Below, piece after piece: positions 10,758-20,004 of a stretch of 64,000 nucleotides of DNA. This stretch comes from CAMLOF01 sp041913045. Lineage in GTDB: Bacteria; Pseudomonadota; Gammaproteobacteria; Burkholderiales; Burkholderiaceae_C. The notes under the pieces were generated by a model that saw nothing but the letters and a program-made list of their open reading frames with translations, did no database searches and was not told the DNA's origin. The first letter of the stretch is position 1, and each line of letters starts with the position of its first letter. Both the position numbers and the translations under genes were made by a program. Location: NCBI GenBank assembly GCA_041913045.1, contig JAYSGB010000001.1:186001-250000 (forward strand), given 5' to 3'.

Positions 10758-11746
10758 GCTTGAGCTCCATTGGCTGCGGCGTTTGCCGCGGCAGTGCGGG
10801 CTGCTGAAGCCGCTTTAGACAGCTTGCGGGCCTTGATACGCTCGGGAATGGATAGCAAACCATCCGGCAACCAGATCATCAATACGATGACCGCTGAACC
10901 AAAGACAAAAAGGTACCACCCCTGTGCAAACCGCAGCCACTCCGGCAGCAGCACGCCGACCGCCGCACCCAGTACAGGACCGAAAAAATAGCCTGCACCT
11001 CCGACCACCACCATCAGGTACATCATGATCGATGCAGCAACCGTGAACGGTGCAGGCTCTATGAACTGAACCAAGCTGGCGAACAACCCGCCTGCAATCC
11101 CTGCGTATGCAGCGCCAATGGCAAAACTCAACAAGGTATAGCTTCGAGTGTCGATGCCAAGACTCTCCGCGCGAATCGGATTGTCACGCAATGCAGTAAA
11201 CGCTTTGCCCCAAGGGCTGCGCAGTAGCCCCCAAAGCAATCCGGCCAGCACCAGCGTGAACGCCAACACAAAGTAGTAGTAGGCCAGGTTGCTGTCCAAG
11301 CCATACCCGAACAGAGCAGGTCGGGGTATGTTGTTGATGCCAAACGTCCCACCTGTCAGCCACTCTTCGTTGCGCATCACCAACCAGACCGCCGTATTGA
11401 AACCCAAGGTCGCAAAGGCCAAATAGATGGTCTGTACACGTAAAGCTGGAAAGCCCAAGATCAATCCGACCAAGAAGCAGATCAGTGCAGCCACCGGGAG
11501 TCCGAGCCAAAAGCTCAAACCTGCCTTCATCATGATGGCCACGGTGTAAGCACCAATGCCAAAGAACGCGGCTTGCCCCAACGACTTTTGTCCTGCATAG
11601 CCGACGGTGAGATTCAAGCCCATCGTCGCAATGATGTAGACCAGCCAGAACGTGAGTAGATACACACCGTAGCTTTTTAGAAAGTGGGGGGCTATCAGCA
11701 TCACGGCGATGCCGGCAACACCCACAAACAAGGAAATCTTCTTCAT
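10754..11746 (-). CDS. livM: Branched-chain-type ABC transporter permease LivM
   Basis: 330 residues with eight or more hydrophobic segments. The GLNLTVGYAGQKSLGQAAFF segment is the LivM/LivH permease family motif and YFFGPVLGAAVG lies near the C-terminus. The last 25 residues are Ala-rich. Four-base overlaps with livH upstream and livG downstream show a tightly coupled operon. Confidence 0.92.
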   Translation of the reverse strand: MKKISLFVGVAGIAVMLIAPHFLKSYGVYLLTFWLVYIIATMGLNLTVGYAGQKSLGQAAFFGIGAYTVAIMMKAGLSFWLGLPVAALICFLVGLILGFPALRVQTIYLAFATLGFNTAVWLVMRNEEWLTGGTFGINNIPRPALFGYGLDSNLAYYYFVLAFTLVLAGLLWGLLRSPWGKAFTALRDNPIRAESLGIDTRSYTLLSFAIGAAYAGIAGGLFASLVQFIEPAPFTVAASIMMYLMVVVGGAGYFFGPVLGAAVGVLLPEWLRFAQGWYLFVFGSAVIVLMIWLPDGLLSIPERIKARKLSKAASAARTAAANAAANGAQA

Positions 11747-12627
11747 ACCTTGCGCTCCACTTTCTTACCCAACAAGCCTTGGGGTTTAAACAAGATCACG
11801 GTCATGAAAATCACCAACGCCACGGCATCTTTGTAGGCAGGAGAGATGTAGGCAGCGGCCAAGTTCTCGCAAACGCCGACAATCAGGCCCCCGAGAAGCG
11901 CGCCTCGGCTGTTGTTGAATCCCCCAATAATGGCTGCGAAGAACGCCTTTGTTCCCAGGCCTTCGCCCATGTCGAACTTGGCAAGATAGGTCGGTGTTAC
12001 CAACAGCGCTGCGGCCGTGGCCAAGACAGCATTGATCGCGAAGGTGTAAAAAATCATTCTGGGCACGTTGATGCCCAGCACCGAAGCACTTTCGGTGTTC
12101 TGGGCCACAGCTTGCATGGCACGCCCAGTCACTGTTTTGGCTAAAAAGGCTTGTGTGCACAGCACAAGCGCCATAGCCAACATAAAAGTTCCTATGTCTG
12201 ACGCGGAAATTGCAACCCCAGCAACAGTGAACAACTGCTCGGGAAAAAGACTGGGGAACGGATGCGCCTGCGCACTGTAGACACCGTGAACGCCATTGCG
12301 CATGGCAATCGCCAAGCCGATCGTTGCGACCACGATCGGCATCATGCCGTACTTGTACAGAGGATCGACGACTCCTCGCTTGAAGCACCACCCAAGAAAG
12401 AATGACGCAACAAAACAAGTGATCACAAAACTCAGCCACAAAGGAATACCGACCGTCATGAACACCAGCATCATGAATGCTGGGAGCATGACGAACTCGC
12501 CTTGAGCGAAGTTGATGGTTCCGCTTGCCTGCCACAGCAAGGTGAAACCCAAGGCTGCCAAGGCATAGATCGCCCCTGTAGACAGCCCACTAAACAGCAG
12601 TTGAAAGAAGTCGGTCATGTCGGTCAA
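11743..12627 (-). CDS. livH: Branched-chain-type ABC transporter permease LivH
   Basis: 294 residues, multiple membrane segments. LLFSGLSTGAIYALAALGFT and GTINFAQGEFVML are the conserved N-terminal LivH motifs, and ALLGGLIVGVCENLAAAY is the C-terminal permease motif. It pairs with LivM. A 110-base gap separates it from livK upstream. Confidence 0.92.
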   Translation of the reverse strand: MTDMTDFFQLLFSGLSTGAIYALAALGFTLLWQASGTINFAQGEFVMLPAFMMLVFMTVGIPLWLSFVITCFVASFFLGWCFKRGVVDPLYKYGMMPIVVATIGLAIAMRNGVHGVYSAQAHPFPSLFPEQLFTVAGVAISASDIGTFMLAMALVLCTQAFLAKTVTGRAMQAVAQNTESASVLGINVPRMIFYTFAINAVLATAAALLVTPTYLAKFDMGEGLGTKAFFAAIIGGFNNSRGALLGGLIVGVCENLAAAYISPAYKDAVALVIFMTVILFKPQGLLGKKVERKV

Positions 12628-12737
12628 CGGTTGGGAGAATCCTCAGTGACCGAGCACGGTCAGCCAAGGCTGGGGCCCGCCAGGTGGCGGCCCCCCATCG
12701 ATGCCCACGCAGGCTCTCAGACCTGCAAGGCACCGGC

Positions 12738-13874
12738 TTACTTCACAGGCTTGAGAGTCTCGATGACCTGAGTTTTCCCGTTGACCACCTTTACAAAGAA
12801 GCTCTCGCGATCCAGGTCTCCTTTGTCGTCGTATGTCAGGTCGAAAAGCACGCCGGGATACTTGGTGGCAGAAATTGAAAGGCCCTTCATGGCTGCAGCA
12901 AAGGCTTTCGAGTCAATCTTTCCGACTTTGTCGAAACCAGCTCTAGCGGCATGCATACCGATGTACCCCTTCATCGCGTTGTGATCGGCCTTGTACTTGT
13001 ACTCAGCCAAGTAGCGCTGTGCAAAGGCCTGCACAGTGGGGTTCGGTGCATCAGCCGTCAAGCCAACGTGAGCGATGACACCATTGGCAGCATCACCAGC
13101 CAGTTCGATCACCTTGTCATTGGCCAGTGTCGTCTCGCCGATGATGGGCTTGTCATAACCTTGTTTACGCAGGTCCTTCAAAAGACGCGCTGACTCCTCT
13201 TCGTTCGAGTAAACGAACAATGCCTCAGCGTTGGACTGCTTGGCTCTCAGAATGGCACTCGAAAAGTCGACCTGCCCTTGATCTGTGGAAATGTCAGCGA
13301 CCACCTTGATTCCCCGAGCCTCGACGGCCTTGGTAATCATGTCCCTCCCGCCCTTGCCAAAGTCGTTGTTGACGTAGATGACGGCGAGCGTTTTGATTTT
13401 GAGGTTTTCGTTCAGATAACGCGCCACCTTAGGCATGGCTGCGGCTTGCGTGAAGGACGCGCGAAACACATAGGGGTTGCCCTGCTGCGTGATAGCCGCT
13501 GCCTCTCCGCCAATGATGTTGGGAATTTCTGCCCGGCGGGTTTCGTTCATTGAAACCAAGATAGAGCCAGAGAACACCGGGCCGATCACCAATGGAGCCC
13601 CCTGGTCAATGGCCTTGGATGCCAGGGCTTTGGCCACGCCTGGTTGTGTTTGGGTGTCCCAGGAAACGTAGTTCACTTGGCGCCCCAAAATGCCACCGCT
13701 GGCGTTTATCTCCTTGACGGCCAGCTTGACGCCATTGTCAAAGTTGACACCGGCTGTGGTGCCAGGACCAGAAAGCTCTACCAAACCCACGATGGGCAGC
13801 GGCTGTGCGTTTGCTACCGCCCCCAAACCAGCAAATGCCACGGTCGCGATCGCTTTTTTGAACAGGTCTTGCAT
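12738..13874 (-). CDS. ABC transporter periplasmic substrate-binding protein (LivK-like)
   Basis: 378 residues from ATG 13874, which has TAGGAGA seven bases upstream; the in-frame extension to 13958 lacks such a site. A signal peptide (LFKKAIATVAFAGLGAVANA) is followed by PIVGLVELSGPGTTAGVNF, the start of type I periplasmic-binding folds of the Leu/Ile/Val family. It is the receptor of the importer encoded just downstream. Such importers also serve aromatic, cyclic and carboxylic substrates, so the ligand is not fixed by homology. Confidence 0.9.
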   Translation of the reverse strand: MQDLFKKAIATVAFAGLGAVANAQPLPIVGLVELSGPGTTAGVNFDNGVKLAVKEINASGGILGRQVNYVSWDTQTQPGVAKALASKAIDQGAPLVIGPVFSGSILVSMNETRRAEIPNIIGGEAAAITQQGNPYVFRASFTQAAAMPKVARYLNENLKIKTLAVIYVNNDFGKGGRDMITKAVEARGIKVVADISTDQGQVDFSSAILRAKQSNAEALFVYSNEEESARLLKDLRKQGYDKPIIGETTLANDKVIELAGDAANGVIAHVGLTADAPNPTVQAFAQRYLAEYKYKADHNAMKGYIGMHAARAGFDKVGKIDSKAFAAAMKGLSISATKYPGVLFDLTYDDKGDLDRESFFVKVVNGKTQVIETLKPVK

Positions 13875-14142
13875 GTTGTCTCCTAGATGGATGAAAGACT
13901 CTTTGGAAGTCGGAGGCAACTCTAGGCCCCTGACCATAATTTGGAAATAAAGATACAAAAATAGACATCATTGACTTTTTAAATATTTGTGCACCAACTG
14001 ACGCGCCCGCACCAGGTTGTGCACAGGTCAGTATTGAAAAGATCAAACCTAGGTATAGGACTTGCTCGATAGCCGAAACCAGAGACCGCATCTAGGATGA
14101 AGTCACTCAGTATTCGCTGCGACCTTCACTTGCCCGCCCCCC
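13875..14142. promoter_or_regulatory. AT-rich divergent promoter region livK / enoyl-CoA hydratase
   Basis: The 268-base gap is distinctly AT-rich around 13935-13990 (runs of A and T, ATTTGTGCACC nearby) compared with its GC-rich surroundings. It should hold the promoters for both divergent transcription units. I did not find a convincing operator. Confidence 0.4.
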
Positions 14143-14931
14143 ATGAATCCAAACGCCTACCGTTACTGCAGCTACGACGTTCAGGGGCCCCTGCTAACTC
14201 TGACTTTGAAAAGACCAGAGGTGCTCAACGCTCTTCACCCGGCTGCGCATCGCGAGCTGTCTCATGCCTTTGACCGCTACGCGGAGGACCCGAACTTGAG
14301 GGTTGCAATAGTCACTGGATCGGGCGAAAAGGCGTTCTGTGTTGGAACGGATCTGAAAACACTCGCAGCAGATGGTTGCCATGACAAACCCTCAACAGGG
14401 TTCGCAGGCATCACCCACCGTTTCGATCTGTGGAAGCCGGTCATTGCAGCGGTCAACGGCCTTTGCCTTGGTGGTGGCGTTGAGATACTTGCGGCATGTG
14501 ACCTGGCTGTCGCCGCAGATCATGCGGAGTTTGGGCTACCCGAACCGAGAGTGGGCTTGGCGGCGCTCGGTGGGGGCCTCCTACAACGCCTACCCAGACA
14601 GATCGCAATGAAACATGCGATGCGCCTGGTCTTGACGGGCAGTCGCATATCCGCTCAAGATGCATTGCAAATGGGGCTGATCAACGAAGTGGTGCCCGCA
14701 GCGCAGCTCAGAACACGTGCCTTAACCCTCGCTGACGAAGTATTGGCCTGCGCACCACTGGCAATACAGGCTTCCAAGCAGGTGATGTTGCAAAGTTTGG
14801 CTCAGGCAGACCTGGCCAGCACCATGCATCCCAATTACGCTCTCGCCCAGCGCATGCTAAACAGTGCTGATGCCATTGAGGGGCCGCGCGCGTTTGCCGA
14901 AAAACGACCGCCTAGCTGGACTGGAACCTGA
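14143..14931 (+). CDS. Enoyl-CoA hydratase/isomerase family protein
   Basis: 262 residues. Crotonase-fold motifs: CoA-binding GEKAFCVGTDLKTLA, oxyanion-hole NGLCLGGGVEILAACDLAVA, and FGLPEPRVGLAALGGG with the family glutamate position. It is transcribed divergently from livK with a 268-base gap. Together with the SDR and the amidohydrolase it suggests a ring-opening or beta-oxidation type route for the imported acid. Confidence 0.9.
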   Translation: MNPNAYRYCSYDVQGPLLTLTLKRPEVLNALHPAAHRELSHAFDRYAEDPNLRVAIVTGSGEKAFCVGTDLKTLAADGCHDKPSTGFAGITHRFDLWKPVIAAVNGLCLGGGVEILAACDLAVAADHAEFGLPEPRVGLAALGGGLLQRLPRQIAMKHAMRLVLTGSRISAQDALQMGLINEVVPAAQLRTRALTLADEVLACAPLAIQASKQVMLQSLAQADLASTMHPNYALAQRMLNSADAIEGPRAFAEKRPPSWTGT

Positions 14932-14943
14932 GAGTAAACGGAA

Positions 14944-15849
14944 CTAAGGCTTCAATCGCAAGAACAGCTCGGAGCACATGCTGCGCAGCCACCGGTTGGC
15001 GGGGTCATGATGGTAACGGGCATGCCAGTGCTGCTTGACGGTGAAGGACGGTATGGGAATGGGACAAGGCCACATCTTCAATCCTGCGGACCTGGCCAAA
15101 GTTTCGCCAATGTGCTGCGGCAGCGTGGCCACCATGTCGGTGCTCTGCAAGATGGCCGACAAGCCCAGAAACCCCGGCAGTTTGAGCGCCACATTGCGAT
15201 CAATGCCATGCTGCTTCAGCGCAGCCTCCAGCAGTAGCTGGCCCGTACCCGCAATGATGCCCACATGGTCCGCGCGGACGTAGGCGTCCAAAGTCAAACC
15301 TCGCTTCAAACGCGAATGCCGGGGATTGGTCAGACAAACCCAATTCTGTTCAAACAGCACCTGCTGGTAAAAGCCGGCCTCCAAGCCAGGAATCAAGCCC
15401 AACGCCAAGTCACCTTCACCCGACTGCAGATCGCTCACCATGTGAGGCCCTATGGAGGCCGCCTCCAGCCTGACTTTCGGCGCCAGCGCCCGAACATGGG
15501 TGAACAACTGCGGCAACAGCGTGATGTGGCTCGCATCGGTCATGAAGATGCGAAAGGTCCGATCAGCCTCTTCGGGCTCGAACCGCTGCTCGGCCTCGGA
15601 CAAGCGCCGCAAACCATCCAGCACCTCACGAACCGTTGCGACCAAGGCATCGGCCTTAGGCGTAGGCTGCATGGCCAGCGCCGTGCGCACAAACAAGGGG
15701 TCGTTGAACTGCTTGCGCAGCCGTGCCAAACCAATGCTCACCGTGGGTTGGCTGTAGCCCAGCATGTCTGCGGTGCGCGTCACGCTGCCCGTGGTGTAGA
15801 GCAACTCGAACAGGCGCAACGTTTTGACGTCAAGGTTGTAGAGGTCCAT
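14944..15849 (-). CDS. LysR-type regulator, NodD/NahR-like subgroup
   Basis: 301 residues from ATG 15849 (an upstream in-frame start at 15927 would run through the promoter). The N-terminus MDLYNLDVKTLRLFELLY and GYSQPTVSIGLARLRKQF is typical of the NodD/NahR/LinR subgroup. A full effector-binding domain follows. It is divergent from the operon beginning at 15959 and should regulate it. Confidence 0.88.
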   Translation of the reverse strand: MDLYNLDVKTLRLFELLYTTGSVTRTADMLGYSQPTVSIGLARLRKQFNDPLFVRTALAMQPTPKADALVATVREVLDGLRRLSEAEQRFEPEEADRTFRIFMTDASHITLLPQLFTHVRALAPKVRLEAASIGPHMVSDLQSGEGDLALGLIPGLEAGFYQQVLFEQNWVCLTNPRHSRLKRGLTLDAYVRADHVGIIAGTGQLLLEAALKQHGIDRNVALKLPGFLGLSAILQSTDMVATLPQHIGETLARSAGLKMWPCPIPIPSFTVKQHWHARYHHDPANRWLRSMCSELFLRLKP

Positions 15850-15858
15850 CGATCTACC

Positions 15859-15870
15859 ATCAATATTGAT
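15859..15870. promoter_or_regulatory. Palindrome upstream of the divergent LysR gene (candidate operator)
   Basis: ATCAATATTGAT is a perfect 12-base palindrome ten bases upstream of the LysR start and 89 bases upstream of the divergent operon. NodD/NahR-type regulators recognise ATC-N9-GAT-like elements, so this is a candidate site or part of one. Confidence 0.4.
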
Positions 15871-15958
15871 TTTTAAAATGTAATGTATTTTTTGGATTGA
15901 ATAGACGAAATACCACTGCCTGCCCAAAATCCGCCTTCACAGAAGCAGGAGACTGATC

Positions 15959-16894
15959 TTGAAGATTGCAGTGGTAGGCGCGGGCGCCTTGGGTTGTGCC
16001 ATCGGCGGCACGCTGGCTGAAGCTGGCAACGAGGTGCTGTTGATCAACCGCAACCAGGCCCATGTGGATGCGATCAACCAGCACGGGCTGGCCATGCGCA
16101 CACCCGAAGGCGAGCGTTGGGTGCGCACCCGTGCGGTCACCAGCGCGCAGGGACTGGGCCCGGTGGATCTGGTGATCGTGCTGGTCAAGTCGTTTCACAC
16201 CCGGCAAGCCATGGAAACCTCGCTGTCGCTGGTGGGGCCGCAGACCGTGGTGCTGTCCCTTCAGAACGGCCTGGGCCACGAAGACATCCTGGCGGACATG
16301 GTGGGCCGGGAACATGTGTTGGCGGGCAAGACCTATGTGGGTGGCGTGATGCTGGGCCCGGGCCGCATCATCAGCGGGGTCGTTGGCAAAGAAACCCTGA
16401 TCGGCGAACTGGATGGTTCGCTGAGCGACCGGGCCAAGGCCATCGCCGCCACCTTCAATGCGGCGGGCCTGGCCACCACAGTGAGCGACAACATCGTGGG
16501 CACCATGTGGGACAAGCTGCTCATCAACGTATCCACGGGCGCGGTCAGCGGCATTACCCGCCTGCCGTATGGCCCGCTCTACCGAATTCCCGAGATCGAA
16601 GCCACGGCCATCGCCGCCGTCCAGGAAGCGATGGACGTTGCCGCAGCCAGCGGCGTGAAGTTGAGCTTCACCGAGCCCCGCGCTGCCTGGCTGAAAGCCA
16701 GCGCTGGCCTGCCTGAAGACTTCAAGACTTCGATGCTGCAAAGCCTGGAAAAAGGCTCGGTGACGGAAATCGACTTCATCAACGGCGCGGTGGTGCGCTG
16801 GGGCCAGCGCTGCGGCGTGCCCACCCCCGTGAACGCGACCTTGGTGGCCTGCATCAAGGGCATCGAACGCTCGCTGAACACCGCCCTCCACTGA
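15959..16894 (+). CDS. Ketopantoate reductase (PanE/ApbA) family protein
   Basis: 311 residues. The start is TTG at 15959, preceded by AGGAGA; the sequence then reads MKIAVVGAGALGCAIGGTLA, the NADP-binding glycine motif of the family. Catalytic Lys is in the MWDKLLINVSTGAVS segment. It is the first gene of a catabolic operon, so a 2-oxo or 2-hydroxy acid reductase role other than pantothenate synthesis is likely. The TTG start may lower translation. Confidence 0.85.
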   Translation: MKIAVVGAGALGCAIGGTLAEAGNEVLLINRNQAHVDAINQHGLAMRTPEGERWVRTRAVTSAQGLGPVDLVIVLVKSFHTRQAMETSLSLVGPQTVVLSLQNGLGHEDILADMVGREHVLAGKTYVGGVMLGPGRIISGVVGKETLIGELDGSLSDRAKAIAATFNAAGLATTVSDNIVGTMWDKLLINVSTGAVSGITRLPYGPLYRIPEIEATAIAAVQEAMDVAAASGVKLSFTEPRAAWLKASAGLPEDFKTSMLQSLEKGSVTEIDFINGAVVRWGQRCGVPTPVNATLVACIKGIERSLNTALH

Positions 16895-16904
16895 AAGACC
16901 CCCC

Positions 16905-17327
16905 ATGAACACCCCTGCATCCAAACCCTTCACACCGCCCACCAAGGCTTATGTCGAACATGTGGCCGTGCGCGTCAAAGACATCCACTGGCACATCCGG
17001 TTTTTTTACGAAGTGCTGGGCATGGACGTGCGGGAAATCGATGGCCCCACGGACGACCCGCGCCAGTACTGGACGCTGGGCGGCATGCAGTTGATGGCCT
17101 GCCCGGACTTTGAGGCGCCCCCCAGCAACGACGCAGGCTGGCTGGCCCACCTGGGCGTGATGGTCGATGACCTGGAAGCCGCCCTGAAGGCAGCCGAACC
17201 GTGGGGAGTCACCACCCTGCCCCAAGGCCGCAACTGGCTGCAACTGCCTGATGGCTTGGCCGTGGAACTCATCCAGGCGGCACCCGGCAGCGTTGCTCAA
17301 GCCCTGGCCGTCAAACCCCGCGCCTGA
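16905..17327 (+). CDS. VOC (glyoxalase/bleomycin-resistance) family protein
   Basis: 140 residues. Begins with a variable 20-residue lead then YVEHVAVRVKDIHWHIRFFY, a vicinal-oxygen-chelate beta-alpha-beta unit; the metal-ligand histidine is in VEHVAV and a glutamate in LAVELIQA near the C-terminus. Ten bases follow the previous stop. Likely an isomerase or lyase of the operon pathway; the substrate is unknown. Confidence 0.8.
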   Translation: MNTPASKPFTPPTKAYVEHVAVRVKDIHWHIRFFYEVLGMDVREIDGPTDDPRQYWTLGGMQLMACPDFEAPPSNDAGWLAHLGVMVDDLEAALKAAEPWGVTTLPQGRNWLQLPDGLAVELIQAAPGSVAQALAVKPRA

Positions 17328-17366
17328 TCCGCCGCGAGTGCAACCCTCAAGCTGATTGCTTCAGTC

Positions 17367-17831
17367 ATGTCTTACACCACCCCCGAAAAATACTGGGATG
17401 ACGCCAGCGAAGGCGACACCTGCACCAGCCCCAGCTACACGGTCACCAAAGAACGCATCCTGGCCTACGCCGACCTCACGGGCGACCACACCCCCGTGCA
17501 TGTGGACGAGGCCTACGCCAACGCCAGCCACTTTGGCTGCATCGTGGCGCACGGCCTGTTCGGTCTGTCGATTGCCGACGGCCTCAAGACCCAGAGCGAA
17601 TACCGCTTCCTGCCCGGCATGTCGCTCGGCTGGACCTGGGACTTCCTGTTGCCCATCAAGGTCAACGACGTCCTGCACGTCAAGTTCAGCGTCACCGGCC
17701 TGCGCGCCAGCAAAAGCCGCCCGGGCTGGGGCATCGTGATCCTGCCGTCCGAGCTGATCAACCAGCACGGCGAGGTGGTGCAGCGCGGCGAACACCGCTT
17801 GATGGTTCCCCGCCGCCCAGGCACTTACTGA
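17367..17831 (+). CDS. MaoC family dehydratase
   Basis: 154 residues, hot-dog fold. The hydratase motif is visible as LTGDHTPVHVDEAYA and CIVAHGLFGLSIADGL, with the catalytic Asp and His (the Asn of the usual D-x-N-P-x-H is replaced by His). Such proteins hydrate enoyl-CoA or dehydrate beta-hydroxyacyl or beta-methylmalyl-CoA. It sits directly upstream of a CoA-transferase, consistent with a CoA-thioester route. Confidence 0.88.
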   Translation: MSYTTPEKYWDDASEGDTCTSPSYTVTKERILAYADLTGDHTPVHVDEAYANASHFGCIVAHGLFGLSIADGLKTQSEYRFLPGMSLGWTWDFLLPIKVNDVLHVKFSVTGLRASKSRPGWGIVILPSELINQHGEVVQRGEHRLMVPRRPGTY

Positions 17832-17842
17832 ACGAGGACACC

Positions 17843-19069
17843 ATGACCCAAGCCCTGCCCCTGACCGGCATTCGCGTCATCGACTACAGCCACTTCCTGG
17901 CTGGCCCTTACGTAGGCCGTTGCCTGGCCGCCCTGGGGGCCGAAGTCATCAAGGTGGAACGCCCGGGTGGCGGCGATGCCGGGCGCCAGCACGCCCACAT
18001 CATCGACGACCAGCAAAGCGGCTACTTCCTGCAGCTCAACATGGGCAAGCAGGGCGTGAGCGTGAACATGAAGGACCCGCGCGGCAAAGCCTTCATGCAG
18101 CAGCTGTGCGACAGCGCAGACGTGTTCATTGAAAACTACCGCCCAGGCGCCCTGGACAAGCTGGGCCTGGGCTATGCCGAACTGTCGGCGCGCAACCCCA
18201 AGCTGGTCTATTGCTCCATCTCGGCCTACGGCCACACCGGGCCGGACTCGCACCGCGCAGGCTTCGGCCTCATCGCTGAAGCCAAAAGCGGGATCATGCA
18301 GATGGTGGGTACACCGGGCGAAGCGCCCCCGCTGCTGCGTATTTCGCTGGGCGACATGTACACCGGCATCCACGCAGTGGCGGCCATCAACGCCGCCTTG
18401 CTGGGCCGCGTCAACTCTGGCAAGGGCCAGCACATCGACATGGCGCTGTACGACACGCTGGTGTCCATGCACGAGTACGCGGTGCAGTGCTACACCCTTT
18501 CGGGCGGCACCGTGCTGCCTCAGCAAACCGGGAACGACATGCCCACCTCCACCCTGTACGGCGTGTTCCGCGCGCAAGACGGCGACTTGGTGATTGCAGC
18601 GCAGGTGGACGATGCCTGGCAACGCTTTGCCACGCTGCTGGAACAGAACGGCGGCCCTGCCGGTTTCGGCGCTGATGCGCGCTTTCATTCGCTCAACGGC
18701 CGCAACGCCCACCGGGTGGAAATTCTGGCGGCCGTCAAGGCCTGGGTTGCCGCGCGCCAGGTGGCCAGCATCCTGGCCCTGCTGGACAGTGTGGACGTGC
18801 CTTGCGCCAAGGTGCAGCGCATTGACGAAGTGATCAACGACCCGCAAATCCAGGCGCGGGGCATGATTCTGGAGCAGCAGCACCCGCGCTACGGAACGCT
18901 CCGTTTGCCCAACCTGCCGTTTCGCTTTTCAGACTGCGACACCACCGCACCCATGCACCAGGTTGCCCCCGACCTGGGCCAACACAACGCCCAGGTGGCA
19001 CACAGCCTGGGGTACAGCGACCAGGACATCGCCACCTTGCAGGCCGAAGGCGTGCTGTTTTCAAAATAA
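17843..19069 (+). CDS. CaiB/BaiF family CoA-transferase
   Basis: 408 residues. Family III CoA-transferase: N-terminal GIRVIDYSHFLAGPY and LGAEVIKVERPGGGD, SVNMKDPRG, and the catalytic aspartate in RISLGDMYTGIHAV. It would move CoA between carboxylic acids, activating the substrate handled by the neighbouring MaoC and PanE-like proteins. Eleven bases follow the MaoC stop. Confidence 0.92.
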   Translation: MTQALPLTGIRVIDYSHFLAGPYVGRCLAALGAEVIKVERPGGGDAGRQHAHIIDDQQSGYFLQLNMGKQGVSVNMKDPRGKAFMQQLCDSADVFIENYRPGALDKLGLGYAELSARNPKLVYCSISAYGHTGPDSHRAGFGLIAEAKSGIMQMVGTPGEAPPLLRISLGDMYTGIHAVAAINAALLGRVNSGKGQHIDMALYDTLVSMHEYAVQCYTLSGGTVLPQQTGNDMPTSTLYGVFRAQDGDLVIAAQVDDAWQRFATLLEQNGGPAGFGADARFHSLNGRNAHRVEILAAVKAWVAARQVASILALLDSVDVPCAKVQRIDEVINDPQIQARGMILEQQHPRYGTLRLPNLPFRFSDCDTTAPMHQVAPDLGQHNAQVAHSLGYSDQDIATLQAEGVLFSK

Positions 19070-19084
19070 CCCGGAGACAACCCC

Positions 19085-19906
19085 ATGACCGACCGTTACG
19101 CCGTCATCGGCAACCCGATTGGGCACAGCAAATCCCCGTTGATCCACACCACCTTTGCCAAGGAAACCGGGCAGGACATCGAATACACCGCCATCGAAGG
19201 CCCTTTGGGCAGGTTTGTGGATGCAGCACAGGCCTTCCAATCGATTGGTGGCAAAGGCATGAACGTCACGGCACCATTCAAGATCGATGCCTACGCCTAC
19301 GCCAGCGACCGTTCAGAACGGGCCACACTGGCCGGTGCCGCCAATGCACTCAAGTTCGAGAACGGCCGCGTCTGGGCCGACAACTTTGATGGGGTGGGTC
19401 TGGTTCGTGATGTGGTTCACAACCTCCACGAATCCATGCGTGGCAAGCGCATTCTGATGCTGGGGGCTGGCGGCGCGGCCAGAGGGGCGCTTCTCCCCTT
19501 CCTGGCAGAGCAACCGGCCAAGCTGGTGATTGCCAATCGCACAGTCGACAAAGCCCATGAACTGGCACGCATCGGCGCCGAGTACGGCAACGTCATTGGC
19601 TGTGGATACGAGGACCTGGCAGGGCAAGACTTTGACATGGTGTTCAACGCAACGTCTGCCAGCCTGCGGAGTGAACTCCCACCCGTGCCAGCCACGGTGT
19701 TCGAGCAGGCCACCATGGCGTACGAACTGGCGTACGGCAAAGGGCTGACGCCGTTTCTGCGGCTCGCGCAAAGCGCTGGTGTGCAAGGCCTGGCGGACGG
19801 CGTGGGCATGCTGGCCGAGCAGGCTGCCGAGGCATTCGCCTGGTGGCGTGGCGTGCGCCCAGCCACAGCCGCAGTGATTGACAAGCTGGTCGTCCCGTTG
19901 ACCTGA
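19085..19906 (+). CDS. Shikimate dehydrogenase-like protein (AroE family)
   Basis: 273 residues. IGNPIGHSKSPLIH is the shikimate-binding motif; the catalytic lysine is in NVTAPFKIDAYAYA. The usual NTDG motif reads NFDG here and GAVNTL reads GAANAL. GAGGAARG is the cofactor loop, followed by ANRT, which suggests NADP. Context (a catabolic operon with a dehydroquinase homologue and a TRAP receptor) argues for a quinate/shikimate-type or related substrate, not primary aromatic biosynthesis. Confidence 0.85.
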   Translation: MTDRYAVIGNPIGHSKSPLIHTTFAKETGQDIEYTAIEGPLGRFVDAAQAFQSIGGKGMNVTAPFKIDAYAYASDRSERATLAGAANALKFENGRVWADNFDGVGLVRDVVHNLHESMRGKRILMLGAGGAARGALLPFLAEQPAKLVIANRTVDKAHELARIGAEYGNVIGCGYEDLAGQDFDMVFNATSASLRSELPPVPATVFEQATMAYELAYGKGLTPFLRLAQSAGVQGLADGVGMLAEQAAEAFAWWRGVRPATAAVIDKLVVPLT

Positions 19907-19928
19907 GCAACTGGCACCAAGCCTCTAA

Positions 19929-19964
19929 GCCGCAGCGGTGATCTGGGCACGCCCTCGCTGCGGC
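19929..19964 (+). terminator. Inverted repeat between the aroE-like gene and the TRAP receptor
   Basis: A perfect 9-base inverted repeat (GCCGCAGCG at 19929-19937, CGCTGCGGC at 19956-19964) with an 18-base loop. It has no T-run, so it is not a standard intrinsic terminator. It may stabilise or process the mRNA to raise expression of the downstream receptor. Confidence 0.4.
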
Positions 19965-20004
19965 TCCTGATTCAGGCGTCCCACTTTCGTTAGGAGACAA
20001 AACC

